From: Candidatus Cybelea septentrionalis
Lineage (GTDB): Bacteria > Vulcanimicrobiota > Vulcanimicrobiia > Vulcanimicrobiales > Vulcanimicrobiaceae
NCBI GenBank assembly: GCA_003158175.1
Contig: PMHJ01000010.1
Location: 1-57,087 of the forward strand
DNA: 57,087 nt
Direction: 5' to 3'
The position numbers were made by a program, and so were the translations under genes. The notes below the pieces were generated by a model. It was not told the origin of the DNA. It made no database searches and saw only the letters and a list, made by a program, of their open reading frames with translations. Positions 24,508 through 33,080 of this stretch are shown in pieces (positions within the stretch are counted from its first letter, which is position 1; each line of letters begins with the position of its first letter).

Positions 24508-26559
24508 ATGGCCGGGGAGCTGCCGATCCGGCGGCGCGACTGGCTCTCGATGGTCGGGGCGGCCGCCGCCTACGTCTGCACATCGCCGGCGTTCGCGATA
24601 GCGAAGCGCTATAGCAGCGTCGCGACCTACGACTTTGTCTCCTCGGGCGTCGTCAAGGGCTCCCAACAAACAGTTTGTTTGCCGGACGGCTCGCTCGACG
24701 TCCGCTTCCAATTCATCGATCGCGGGCGCGGCCCGACGCTTTACAGCACGATCTCGCTCGATGACGCCGGCTTTATCTCGAAGCTGCGTACGACGGGATA
24801 CAACTATATGAGGGTTACGGTCGACGAACGCTTCGTCGCGCGCAAAGGCACGGCAGCCTGGAAGAACGCTGCCGAGCGAGAGACCCAGCCGTACTCGGCG
24901 CCGCGCTTTTATATCAGCATGGACGGATCGCCTGAGGAGGGAGCGATCATGGTCCGCGCCGCGCTGCGAGCGGGCACCGCGTCGCTGCAACTTTGGCCGA
25001 GCGGTGTAACGAACGTCGCGGCCGTCAGGACGCTCGTGGTCAGCAACGGACGGACGAGCAAACACGTAACGATGTACGAGGCAAACGGCCTTGACTTTAC
25101 GCCCGTTGCGCTTTGGCTCGATGACAGCGGCGAGCTTTTCATGTCGGGCGGCGGCTGGGGTGCCGTTATTCGCAGCGGCTGGAGCTCGGCGTTGCCACAG
25201 TTGCTCGACGTTCAGAACGAGCGCGTCGCCGAGCTCGGACGTCAAATCGCTCGCACGCTGCCGCAGCGCTCCGGTACCGCCATCGCCATTACCGGCGCCA
25301 GCCTATTCGACTCGGAGGCCGGCACCCTCGTTCCCAACACAACCGTGATCTTCCACGGCGAGCGGGTCGTCGCGGTTACTACGGCCGAGTCGAGCATCCC
25401 GAGTGACGCACGGCGCATCGACGGCAGTGGAAAAACAATTCTGCCGGGCCTGTGGAACATGCACATGCATCTCTTCGCCGACTTTGGACCACGGCTGCTG
25501 GCGGAGGGCGTCACTACGATTCGCGATCCGGGCAACAGCCCGGACTATATTGCAAAAACGAAGGCCCAATACGAAAGCGGAGAGCTGGTAGGTCCACGCG
25601 TCATTATTGCGGGGCTAATGGACGGCACCGGGAAATACACCGCGCCCATCGGGACGACGACGAGCACCGTCACGGAGGCGATCGCGCAAGTGCGCGATTG
25701 GAAGAAGCTCGGCGCGGTGCAAATCAAGATCTACAGCTCGATGGATCCCAAGCTCGTTCCGACCATCGTGAAGGCAGCGCATTCACTGGGAATGCGCGTC
25801 AGCGGTCACATCCCTGCCGGGATGCTGGCGCAGGATGCAGTGCACGAAGGGTTCGATGAGATCCAGCACATCAATTTCCTATTCTTAAACTTCATGCCGG
25901 ACACAAAGGACCGTACGCAGACGCCGATTCGCCTCACGGCGACGGCGCAACGCGCCGGCACGGTCGATTTGAAGAGTCAACCCGTCAAAGACTTCATTGC
26001 GATGCTCAAAGCCAAGGACATCGTCAGCGATCCGACGGTCGGCCTCTTCTACACGGAGACGCTGACCCGAACCGGCGACATTGCCTCGACAGGTTTTGTG
26101 GAGATCGCCGACTGGCTGCCGGCGCAGGTGACGCGCGGCCTGACAACGATCGGACTGCCGCTCGGCCCGGGGCTCGACGCCAAGTACCGCGCCTCCGCGA
26201 AGGCCTATCTCGAGATGATCGCCCTGCTCCATTCCAACGGCGTACGCATCGTAGCCGGCACCGACGACTTGCTGCCCGGCTTCGACCTGGTACACGAACT
26301 CGAGCTCTACGCGCAGGCCGGCATTCCGCCCGCGCAGGTGCTTCAGGCGGCGACGATCGTGCCCGCCCGCGTGATGCGCATGGACGACTCCCTGGGTTCG
26401 CTGCGTCCCGGCAAGCTCGCCGATGCGATCATCGTGCACGGGAATCCGCTGGAGAGTATATCGCAGCTGCGCAAGGTCGGTACGACCATCAAAGGCGGCG
26501 TGATGTACGACACGCGCGCGCTCTACGCGACGGCCGGAGTGAACGCTCCGCCCGTCTAG
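24508..26559 (+). CDS. exported amidohydrolase with N-terminal extension
   Basis: 683 residues from ATG 24508, giving a Tat-like leader (RRRDWLSMVGAAAAY); the upstream ATG at 24436 adds an implausible segment. Residues about 40-255 form a beta-rich region I do not recognise. From about 260 there is an imidazolonepropionase/prolidase-like amidohydrolase: NMHMHLFADF (HxH, about 317), EGVTTIRDPGN, VQIKIYSS (candidate carboxylated Lys), GHIPAG, IQHINF, GTDDLLPGF (metal Asp) and the C-terminal GSLRPGKLADAIIVHGNPL. Likely a periplasmic metal-dependent hydrolase; substrate unknown. A long antisense frame is a shadow. Confidence 0.85.
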   Translation: MAGELPIRRRDWLSMVGAAAAYVCTSPAFAIAKRYSSVATYDFVSSGVVKGSQQTVCLPDGSLDVRFQFIDRGRGPTLYSTISLDDAGFISKLRTTGYNYMRVTVDERFVARKGTAAWKNAAERETQPYSAPRFYISMDGSPEEGAIMVRAALRAGTASLQLWPSGVTNVAAVRTLVVSNGRTSKHVTMYEANGLDFTPVALWLDDSGELFMSGGGWGAVIRSGWSSALPQLLDVQNERVAELGRQIARTLPQRSGTAIAITGASLFDSEAGTLVPNTTVIFHGERVVAVTTAESSIPSDARRIDGSGKTILPGLWNMHMHLFADFGPRLLAEGVTTIRDPGNSPDYIAKTKAQYESGELVGPRVIIAGLMDGTGKYTAPIGTTTSTVTEAIAQVRDWKKLGAVQIKIYSSMDPKLVPTIVKAAHSLGMRVSGHIPAGMLAQDAVHEGFDEIQHINFLFLNFMPDTKDRTQTPIRLTATAQRAGTVDLKSQPVKDFIAMLKAKDIVSDPTVGLFYTETLTRTGDIASTGFVEIADWLPAQVTRGLTTIGLPLGPGLDAKYRASAKAYLEMIALLHSNGVRIVAGTDDLLPGFDLVHELELYAQAGIPPAQVLQAATIVPARVMRMDDSLGSLRPGKLADAIIVHGNPLESISQLRKVGTTIKGGVMYDTRALYATAGVNAPPV

Positions 26560-26637
26560 CGCTTTCACGCATTCTTCAGAAATTCAGGTTACGATCCTCG
26601 CGCATCGGAGCCCCACAAACAACTGCCGGAGGTTATC

Positions 26638-26952
26638 ATGCCCGGAGAGACGTTCTCGAAAGGATCGACTTGGATGAGTGGCTTTGGAAGTAAACCGACC
26701 CGCGGGGCCTTCGTTCGTGGCATGATCGTGCTGCCGGCTCTCGCTACCCTCGTCACGGAAGTCGCAAAAGCCGACGATACGAAGGTCGCGCAGTCGGCGG
26801 TCCAATATCAGACGAAGCCGAACGGCGACAAACAATGCTCGAAGTGTGCCTTCTTCATTCCAGGCGCGACGCCCGACGCGAACGGAACGTGCAAAGTAGT
26901 CGACGGCGTTATCTCACCGAACGGATACTGCACGGCCTTCAACGCAAAGTAA
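26638..26952 (+). CDS. high-potential iron-sulfur protein (HiPIP)
   Basis: 104-residue exported electron carrier. GGAGG lies five bases before ATG 26638. The leader (residues about 20-45: RGAFVRGMIVLPALATLV) resembles Tat leaders, expected for HiPIPs, but lacks a clear RR pair. The mature part has the four cluster Cys in HiPIP spacing: 67, 70, 85 and 98 (CSKCAFFIPG, GTCKVVDG, PNGYCTAF). HiPIPs carry one 4Fe-4S cluster and shuttle electrons in the periplasm, for example to oxidases. No partner is adjacent; the convergent TauE-like gene may be unrelated. Confidence 0.9.
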   Translation: MPGETFSKGSTWMSGFGSKPTRGAFVRGMIVLPALATLVTEVAKADDTKVAQSAVQYQTKPNGDKQCSKCAFFIPGATPDANGTCKVVDGVISPNGYCTAFNAK

Positions 26953-26967
26953 GCCGCGCCGGCTACC

Positions 26968-27744
26968 CTAGATGAGACGCGTGCCCACGAAAACCAGCGT
27001 CAGCGCCACTGCCGGGCGCAGCCAACGCTGGTGCATTCGTCCGCAAAGTTTGCTACCGATGTAGACACCCGGCAACGAGCCCAGCAACAAATTCCCGACC
27101 AAGGGCAGGTTCACGTCGCCCATCGTCCAGCGACCGGCCGCGGCGGTGGGAATCAGAAACGCGGCGTAGGCGATGTCCGAACCCACCAACTCGGCGAGGC
27201 CGACGCCCGGCAGCGCGAGCGTCAGCAACGGCAGCGTGATCGAGCCGCTGCCGATCGAGGTGATCGTAACGATCAGGCCGACGACCGCGCCGATCGCGGC
27301 GACGCGCAAGCGCTGCGAGCCGACCCACGCGAATCCGCTCGAATCTTCGACGCGGCCGCGATTGAAAAGCGGCCGTGCGACCATAATGGCCGCGGCCAAG
27401 AAGAGCGCGCCGCCGATCGTGTGACGCGTCCACAACGTTATGAGCTTTATGTCGAAGTGGGTTCTCAAATAATACAGAAGCCCGACCCCGACAAGGGCCG
27501 CCGGTATGCCGCCGGCGAGGAGGGTGATCGTGATCTGCCAGTTCACCGTGCGTTGCCGGTTGTGCAGATAGGCGCCGAACAGTTTCGTCGGCACGCTGTA
27601 GAGCAAGTCGCTTCCGACGGCGACCAACGGATTTACCTTCAGCACCAACACGAGCAACGGCGTCATGATTGCGGCGCCGCCAACCCCGGTTAGGCCGACG
27701 ATCGTGCCAACGACTAGGCCGATGAAAACCAACTCCCAGTTCAC
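26968..27744 (-). CDS. TauE/SafE (TSUP) family anion permease
   Basis: 258 residues with about eight membrane helices. The TSUP pattern is clear: N-terminal GLVVGTIVGLTGVGGAAIMTP and the repeat-half motif VVGLIVTITSIGSGSITLPLL, each carrying the small-residue G-x-G motif. Family members export sulfite, sulfoacetate or related anions. GTG 27744 has GGAGG ten bases upstream. It is a single-gene unit between HiPIP (convergent) and purN (same strand, upstream). Confidence 0.85.
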   Translation of the reverse strand: MNWELVFIGLVVGTIVGLTGVGGAAIMTPLLVLVLKVNPLVAVGSDLLYSVPTKLFGAYLHNRQRTVNWQITITLLAGGIPAALVGVGLLYYLRTHFDIKLITLWTRHTIGGALFLAAAIMVARPLFNRGRVEDSSGFAWVGSQRLRVAAIGAVVGLIVTITSIGSGSITLPLLTLALPGVGLAELVGSDIAYAAFLIPTAAAGRWTMGDVNLPLVGNLLLGSLPGVYIGSKLCGRMHQRWLRPAVALTLVFVGTRLI

Positions 27745-27853
27745 GAAGAGGGGCCTCCTGCATACAGAAAGATGACCTACGCTAACAAGTCCAAGGAATA
27801 ATAACCCAAGTTAACGATAATTGAAAGGGGAGGGTAAGTTCGAGCTGCTGATC

Positions 27854-28948
27854 CTAAGCCGGGCGCTCGAAAAGCCAGCGCGTAACCGCAGCTTTGACCA
27901 AGCGATGCTCCACGGCGTGCAGGCGCTCCATCACGCATGCCTCTTGTTCTCCCGCCCCGACGCGCAGCGGTTTTCGCGCGAGTACTGGGCCCCGATCGGT
28001 TGCGGGCGTTACGCGATGAACCGTCGCTCCTACCCAACGGCTGCCGGCGGCAAGCGCATCGCGCACGGCGTGCGGACCGCGAAATGCCGAGATACGCGTA
28101 CCGTCAGGGAGCCCGACGTCATCGCATCTCGGATCGAGCGGCAAAAACGCCGGATGAAGGTTGAGCATCTGGGGAAACGCCGCCACGAACGCATCCGAAA
28201 GCAGATGCATCCAGCCCAGCAGCAGCACGAGGTCCGGCTTTTCGAAACGTACCGCTTCGAGCAGCCGCTCGTCATACCGCGCGCGCACCTCTTCCTTGCG
28301 ACGCCACTCTACCACGTGCACGCCGACACCGGCCGCGCGCGCTCGTTCGATCGCGTACGCGCGTGCATCGTTGCTCACGAGCGCCACGATCTCGATCGGA
28401 AGGCTACCGTCGTGAGAAGCATCAGCGACGGCTTGAAAGTTGCTCCCGTTGCCCGACGCCATTACCACCGTGCGCGGTGGCGGCGCGAGGAGCGAGCCTC
28501 GATCGAACTCCTCTGCGAGTACCGCGCCCACGGAATCGGCGTAATACCGGAGGAGCCCTTCACCGCTTACTGCGGGAATCAAGGCGCGCGCATATCCGCG
28601 TTCGCGCAACTCTTGCAGCGCCCGGCGCAAAATGAAGGTCCCCAGTCCGGTTTTGCGCTCTTCTCCAACGACGCCGAAGGGACCGAAGAGCCCGACGTCG
28701 CGTTCCCGTGCGAGCCCGTTGAGCCAGCGATACTTTAGCTCTCGCGCATCGAGCGTGGCGAAGCCGATTGGTGCGTCCTCACGGCGCACGACGATATTGA
28801 CGCCCGCCGTGGCTTCCGAGCTCCACGTCGCGCTGAAGGCCTCGTCGATCCATGCCAGCGTACGATCATCGGCAACCTCCGGCCGCATTGCGGGCTCGTC
28901 GCCGGATATCGTGGATAGATCGACGATGAGGTTGGAGAGCGCCCGCAC
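27854..28948 (-). CDS. purN: GNAT acetyltransferase-PurN fusion (GAR transformylase)
   Basis: 364 residues from GTG 28948, which starts one base after the purM stop; the frame upstream is antisense noise from purM. Residues about 25-155 are a GNAT domain with the acetyl-CoA signature RKTGLG (98-103) inside GPFGVVGEERKTGLGTFIL and RALIPAVSGEGLLRYYADS. Residues about 159-364 are PurN, which formylates GAR using 10-formyl-THF: SGNGSNFQA, VSNDARAYAIERA, NLHPAFLP (catalytic Asn and His), and GATVHRVTPATDRGPVLA (catalytic Asp). The PurN domain looks complete. Its tail KPLRVGAGEQEACVMERLH is normal for the family. The role of the acetyltransferase is unknown; such a fusion is unusual. Confidence 0.85.
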   Translation of the reverse strand: MRALSNLIVDLSTISGDEPAMRPEVADDRTLAWIDEAFSATWSSEATAGVNIVVRREDAPIGFATLDARELKYRWLNGLARERDVGLFGPFGVVGEERKTGLGTFILRRALQELRERGYARALIPAVSGEGLLRYYADSVGAVLAEEFDRGSLLAPPPRTVVMASGNGSNFQAVADASHDGSLPIEIVALVSNDARAYAIERARAAGVGVHVVEWRRKEEVRARYDERLLEAVRFEKPDLVLLLGWMHLLSDAFVAAFPQMLNLHPAFLPLDPRCDDVGLPDGTRISAFRGPHAVRDALAAGSRWVGATVHRVTPATDRGPVLARKPLRVGAGEQEACVMERLHAVEHRLVKAAVTRWLFERPA

Positions 28949-28949
28949 G

Positions 28950-29996
28950 TCAGGGATGAACGACGACGCGCGGTTCCTCGCCGATACGCGATTCGATCCA
29001 ACCGACGACCTTCGCGCCGGGAACCGCGGCGATCGCCGCCGCCGCATCGGTGACGGGCACGACGAGCGTGAAGCCCACGCCCATGTTAAAGATGCGATAT
29101 CGTTCCTCGCCCAACTCGCCGCGTCGCACGAGCTCCGCAAGAATCGGAGGAACGCTCCAGCGCTGCTGTTCGAGAACCGCTTTGACGTTCTCGGGCAGCG
29201 TGCGAGGAACGTTTTCGAGCAATCCGCCGCCCGTGATGTGCGCCATCGCCTTGACGTGCGCGACGCCTTGGATTGCGCGTACGGATTGAAAGTACGACGG
29301 ATGCTCGGCAAGCAGCGCGTCGGCGTACGTTCCATCGTCGAACGGAGCGTTCCATTCGCCAGGCCCAATCAACGAGCGTGCGAGCGAATAGCCGTTCGTA
29401 TGGAGGCCGACCGCAGGCAAGCCGATAATCGCGTCGCCCGGGTCGGCGCCGCCCAGCTTCTCGAGCGCTTCAATCTCCACGATACCTACGATCGTTCCCG
29501 CGAGATCGAAATGCGCCGGGTGATAGAGTCCCGGCATCTCAGCCGTTTCGCCGCCAAGGAGCGCACACTCGTGACGGCGGCAGGCTTGCGAGCATCCGCC
29601 TACGATCTCGGCAGCCACCGCAGGGTCGAGCTTCCCCACTGCGAGATAATCCAAAAAAAAGAGCGGCGATGCGTTGCAAACGAGGATGTCGTTGACGCAA
29701 TGATTGACCAGATCGGCGCCGACCGTCGCGTAACGTCCGAGTTCGGCCGCAATAACAACCTTCGTACCGACGCCGTCCGTCGACGCAACGAGTGCGCGGC
29801 TGCGGTCGCCGGGGACGCGAAAGAGTCCCGCGAAGCCGCCGATGGCTTCGAGTTGATCGGCGTGGCGCCACGGGCCGAGCACCTGGGCGTAACGGGCGAC
29901 AGCTTCGTTCCCGGCGTTAACATCAACGCCGGCTCGCGCATAGCTATCCGAAGCGGTTTTTTGCTCCGGACGAGGATTCTCCCAGCTTTCTGCCAT
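28950..29996 (-). CDS. purM: phosphoribosylformylglycinamidine cyclo-ligase (AIR synthetase)
   Basis: 348 residues, normal for PurM, which closes FGAM to AIR with ATP. Motifs include SYARAGVDVNAGN at the N-terminus, ASTDGVGTKVVIA, HCVNDILVCNA, GGETAEMPGLY, GLHTNGYSLAR, HITGGGLLENVPR and FNMGVGFTLVV. The C-terminus ends one base before the GTG of the GNAT-purN gene, so the two are translationally coupled. It is divergent from pepA (start 30032), 35 bases apart, and is separated from purF by three genes. Confidence 0.95.
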   Translation of the reverse strand: MAESWENPRPEQKTASDSYARAGVDVNAGNEAVARYAQVLGPWRHADQLEAIGGFAGLFRVPGDRSRALVASTDGVGTKVVIAAELGRYATVGADLVNHCVNDILVCNASPLFFLDYLAVGKLDPAVAAEIVGGCSQACRRHECALLGGETAEMPGLYHPAHFDLAGTIVGIVEIEALEKLGGADPGDAIIGLPAVGLHTNGYSLARSLIGPGEWNAPFDDGTYADALLAEHPSYFQSVRAIQGVAHVKAMAHITGGGLLENVPRTLPENVKAVLEQQRWSVPPILAELVRRGELGEERYRIFNMGVGFTLVVPVTDAAAAIAAVPGAKVVGWIESRIGEEPRVVVHP

Positions 29997-30031
29997 AGGC
30001 TTGCACTAGTTCACCATCGGAAAGGTCCACC

Positions 30032-31597
30032 ATGCAAGTTCGTCTTACTCACGATGCGCCCGGTCACGTGCGCACCGGAGCGCTCGTCCTCCCCTTCTTC
30101 TCCGATAATTCGCTCGAAGGCGTCGCCAAGGAGATCGACGCCAAACTCGGCGGTGTAATCGCCGACGCGCTGGCCGCCAAAGAAATCCAAGGGCGTCTTG
30201 GCGAGCACGTCCTCGTTTACGCAAAAGACGAGCCGTATCATCGCGTTCTCGCGATTTCGCTCGGCGAGCGTTCGCGCTTCGAACCGCACTTTCTCGCACG
30301 CTATGCGGGCAGCGCGGTGCGTTACCTGGGTCGCCGCAACGTCGAGCAGATCGCTATCGCGCTGCCGGTACAGGCGCAAGGGCAGGAAGCCGCATGCGCT
30401 TCATTTGTGAGCGAGGGCGCGGTCACCGGTGTCTTCGAGACGACGCTCTTCCAGGAGAAGCCCGATCGCCGTAATGTAACGACCGAGGTAACGGTTATCG
30501 CCGGCGATCTCAACGAAGCCGAACTCGAGCGCGGAATCGTCCGTGGGACCGTGTTGGGCGACGCGGTGAACTTAGCCCGACGGCTGGCGATCACGCCGTC
30601 CAACTTGATGACGCCGACGCGGCTGGCCGAAGAAGCGGCGAAAGTCGCCGAGCAAAACGGACTCGAGATCGACGTCCTCGACGAAGCGCGGGCGAGCCGC
30701 GAAGGCATGGGCTCCTTTCTTTCGGTCGCACAAGGCAGCGCGCAGCCGCCGAAGTTCATCGTGATGCGTTACGCGGGAGATCCGTCGAGCAAAGAGCTGC
30801 TCGCGCTCGTCGGAAAGGGAATCACGTTCGATACCGGTGGCATCTCGATCAAACCCGCCGAGCGAATGGAGGACATGAAATACGACATGTCCGGCGGCGC
30901 CGGCGTAATTGCGGCGATGTACGCGATCGCAAAGCTGAAACCTAAACTCAACGTGGTCGGCATCGTTCCGGCGACGGAGAATATGCCGGGAGGCAAAGCA
31001 ACCAAACCGGGCGATATCGTAACGGCGATGAACGGCAAGACGATCGAGGTCATCAATACCGATGCCGAGGGCCGCTTGATCTTGGCCGATGCGCTCTGCT
31101 ATGCGAACAAACTCGGCGCGACCAAGATCGTCGATGCCGCGACGCTTACCGGAGCGTGCGTGATCGCGCTCGGCCACGCGTCGTCGGCCGCCGTCACGAA
31201 TGACGACGCATTTGCCGCGCAGTTCTTAGCGGCCGCCAAGCCCACCGGCGAGCGTTACTGGCAAATGCCGTACTACGAAGATTACACCAGCGCGATGAAG
31301 AGCGACATTGCGGACTTGAAGAATACCGGTGGACGTCCCGCCGGCACGTTAACCGCCGCCGCCTTCTTGCGCGAGTTCGTCGACAAGACGCCCTGGGTGC
31401 ATCTCGATATCGCGGGGACTGCCTATCTCGACAACGATTCGCTCTGGCTGGCGAAGGGCCCGACCGGAACGCCCGTTCGCGCGTTTCTCGCACTCGTCGA
31501 ATCGCTCGCCGGTCAGGATGTCCTCCGACAGGTTCAGGATGACAAAGGCGAAGGGCACTCCGGCAACGGTGCGAGGTCGCCTGAGCTGAAGGTGTGA
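30032..31597 (+). CDS. pepA: leucyl aminopeptidase PepA
   Basis: 521-residue M17 cytosol aminopeptidase, which removes N-terminal residues from peptides in the cytoplasm with two metal ions. The catalytic C-domain is complete: GKGITFDTGGISIKP, KYDMSGGAGVIAAM (metal Lys/Asp region), and the signature NTDAEGRLILADAL. After the normal end (FLALVESL) comes a tail of about 28 residues (GQDVLRQVQDDKGEGHSGNG and following) encoded by a REP-like repeat at 31521-31544. RBS AAAGG precedes ATG 30032. The stop overlaps the panB GTG. Confidence 0.95.
   Translation: MQVRLTHDAPGHVRTGALVLPFFSDNSLEGVAKEIDAKLGGVIADALAAKEIQGRLGEHVLVYAKDEPYHRVLAISLGERSRFEPHFLARYAGSAVRYLGRRNVEQIAIALPVQAQGQEAACASFVSEGAVTGVFETTLFQEKPDRRNVTTEVTVIAGDLNEAELERGIVRGTVLGDAVNLARRLAITPSNLMTPTRLAEEAAKVAEQNGLEIDVLDEARASREGMGSFLSVAQGSAQPPKFIVMRYAGDPSSKELLALVGKGITFDTGGISIKPAERMEDMKYDMSGGAGVIAAMYAIAKLKPKLNVVGIVPATENMPGGKATKPGDIVTAMNGKTIEVINTDAEGRLILADALCYANKLGATKIVDAATLTGACVIALGHASSAAVTNDDAFAAQFLAAAKPTGERYWQMPYYEDYTSAMKSDIADLKNTGGRPAGTLTAAAFLREFVDKTPWVHLDIAGTAYLDNDSLWLAKGPTGTPVRAFLALVESLAGQDVLRQVQDDKGEGHSGNGARSPELKV
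31521..31544. repeat. REP-like repeat inside pepA
   Basis: TCCTCCGACAGGTTCAGGAT then GACA, close to the dispersed motif TCCTTCGACAGGCTCAGGAT. It encodes part of the extra C-terminal tail of PepA, beyond the conserved fold. Confidence 0.55.
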
Positions 31598-32406
31598 GCG
31601 GCGAAAGCGCTCGTCCGTACGAGCCGGAGAAGAATCCGGCGATACGGCGTTTGACGGCGGGCGCGATCAAACGCCGAAAGGGAAAAGCAATCTTTCCGAT
31701 CGCCACCGCCTACGATGCGCCGTTCGGGCAGTTTGTCGAAAGAGCCGGCATCGACGTCATCTTGGTCGGCGACAGCGTTGGCAACGTCGTTTTGGGCTTC
31801 GACGAAACGACGCCGGTTACGCTCGAGAGCATTCTCTATCACACGCAGGCGGTCGTGCGCGGAACGACGCGCGCGCACATCATGGCCGACATGCCTTTCG
31901 GTTCCTACCAGGTCAGTAACGAAGACGCGTTGCGTTCCGCGATTCGACTGGTTAAAGAGGGTGGAGCGTGCTCGGTGAAGCTCGAGGGCGGGCGCGACCA
32001 AACCGATCGCATCCGCGCGATTACCGGGGCCGGCATTCCGGTGGTCGGCCACATCGGCGTGACACCGCAGACGGCCGGACTGGGTCCGGGCTTCAAAATG
32101 CGCACGCATCGCGACCGGTTAATTGACGATGCGCGCGCGGTCGAGGCCGGCGGCGCGTATGCGATCGTGCTCGAGGTCGTGGATTACGAGATATCTCGCG
32201 AGATTACGGAGATGTTGTCCATTCCGACGATCGGCATCGGTGCCGGTCCGCACTGCGATTCACAAGTGCTCGTGCTCCACGATATCCTTGGCATGTATCC
32301 CCATTCGCCGAGCTTCGCCAAGCGGTATGCCGAGGTCGGGGAAGTCGCGACGCAAGCCCTGGAGCGCTACGCACAAGAAGTGCGCGACCGGACTTTTCCG
32401 CAGTAA
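31594..32406 (+). CDS. panB: 3-methyl-2-oxobutanoate hydroxymethyltransferase
   Basis: 270 residues. PanB transfers a hydroxymethyl group from methylene-THF to ketoisovalerate, the first committed step to pantothenate and coenzyme A. Signatures: ATAYDAPFGQFVERAGIDVI, VGDSVGNVVLGFDETTPVT (metal ligands Asp), MADMPFGSYQVS, SVKLEGGRDQ, VVGHIGVTPQ, and TIGIGAGPHCDSQVLVLHD. Length is normal. GTG 31594 overlaps the pepA stop (GTGA), so the two are co-translated. No panC or panD is in the window. Confidence 0.95.
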   Translation: MSGESARPYEPEKNPAIRRLTAGAIKRRKGKAIFPIATAYDAPFGQFVERAGIDVILVGDSVGNVVLGFDETTPVTLESILYHTQAVVRGTTRAHIMADMPFGSYQVSNEDALRSAIRLVKEGGACSVKLEGGRDQTDRIRAITGAGIPVVGHIGVTPQTAGLGPGFKMRTHRDRLIDDARAVEAGGAYAIVLEVVDYEISREITEMLSIPTIGIGAGPHCDSQVLVLHDILGMYPHSPSFAKRYAEVGEVATQALERYAQEVRDRTFPQ

Positions 32407-32487
32407 ATCCTCGGTGCCCACCAGTTGGCACTCTGCGGGGCTACAGTGGCGGCATGTTAGAAACGAACGACTGGTCCGACCCTTTGG

Positions 32488-33018
32488 TTATCGCGATGCG
32501 CGCTTTCGAACGCGTCCTTCTTGCGTCCGACGAAAGCCCTCGAGCGCGTCGAGCCGCCGCCGAATTGCGCGCAGTTCCTCTACCAGCGCAAGACCGCCCG
32601 TCGCTAAGTGACCGGCCTCCGCCGGCGACGGTGATTCCTTTGCGTCCTCGCCATCGCTAGGGGGCGCCTCGCGAACGCGAGCACCGGCACGCTCGAGCGC
32701 CGTGGTGATAAAGCTTTGGGCGCGGGCCCGCGCGGCTTCGTTGGACTTGCGCCCGAGCAGGCGAACATCCACGAACATCGCCGACTTGTTGGCCTCGACG
32801 AAAAGCCGCGCTTCTTCTCGCTCCAGACCGTAGAGCGTCTCGGCGGTTGTCCCGAGTGCGCGCGCGATGCGAACGACGATGCTGATTGACGGATTCAGCC
32901 GCTGATCGGCCTCGATCTTGAAAAGTGTCGGGTGATTGACCTCGGCGCGGCGAGCCAACTCGTTCTGGGACCATCCTAGAGCACGGCGTCGCGCGGCGAT
33001 TCTCTTTCCCAGCGTCAC
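32488..33018 (-). CDS. XRE-family transcriptional regulator
   Basis: 176 residues. Residues 3-60 are a standard HTH_3 domain (LGKRIAARRRALGWSQNELA, VNHPTLFKIEADQRLNPSIS, RIARALGTTAETLY). The remaining 115 residues are charged and helical, with a low-complexity middle (PPSDGEDAKESPSPAEAGH) and a predicted C-terminal coiled coil (LALVEELRAIRRRLDALEGF), probably for dimerisation. No sensor domain is recognised. It lies downstream of purF, 62 bases away on the same strand, and might regulate this region, but no operator can be named. Confidence 0.82.
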   Translation of the reverse strand: MTLGKRIAARRRALGWSQNELARRAEVNHPTLFKIEADQRLNPSISIVVRIARALGTTAETLYGLEREEARLFVEANKSAMFVDVRLLGRKSNEAARARAQSFITTALERAGARVREAPPSDGEDAKESPSPAEAGHLATGGLALVEELRAIRRRLDALEGFRRTQEGRVRKRASR

Positions 33019-33080
33019 TCATCTGGACTGTAGCGCCGCAGAGCCCAGGCCCTTGAACCGCCTGGTCTTGACTCCTGGTA

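Noticed and set aside
24286-25245. 319-codon minus-strand open frame opposite the amidohydrolase
   Set aside because: Arg-rich, no domain, and lies antisense to a well-supported gene; a GC-driven shadow.
27854-29368. 504-codon frame for the purN gene
   Set aside because: The first 140 codons are antisense-style Ser/Arg-rich noise inside purM; the GTG at 28948 directly after the purM stop is the sensible start.
30572-31177. 201-codon minus-strand frame opposite pepA
   Set aside because: Antisense to the conserved catalytic domain of PepA; Arg/Asp-rich shadow.
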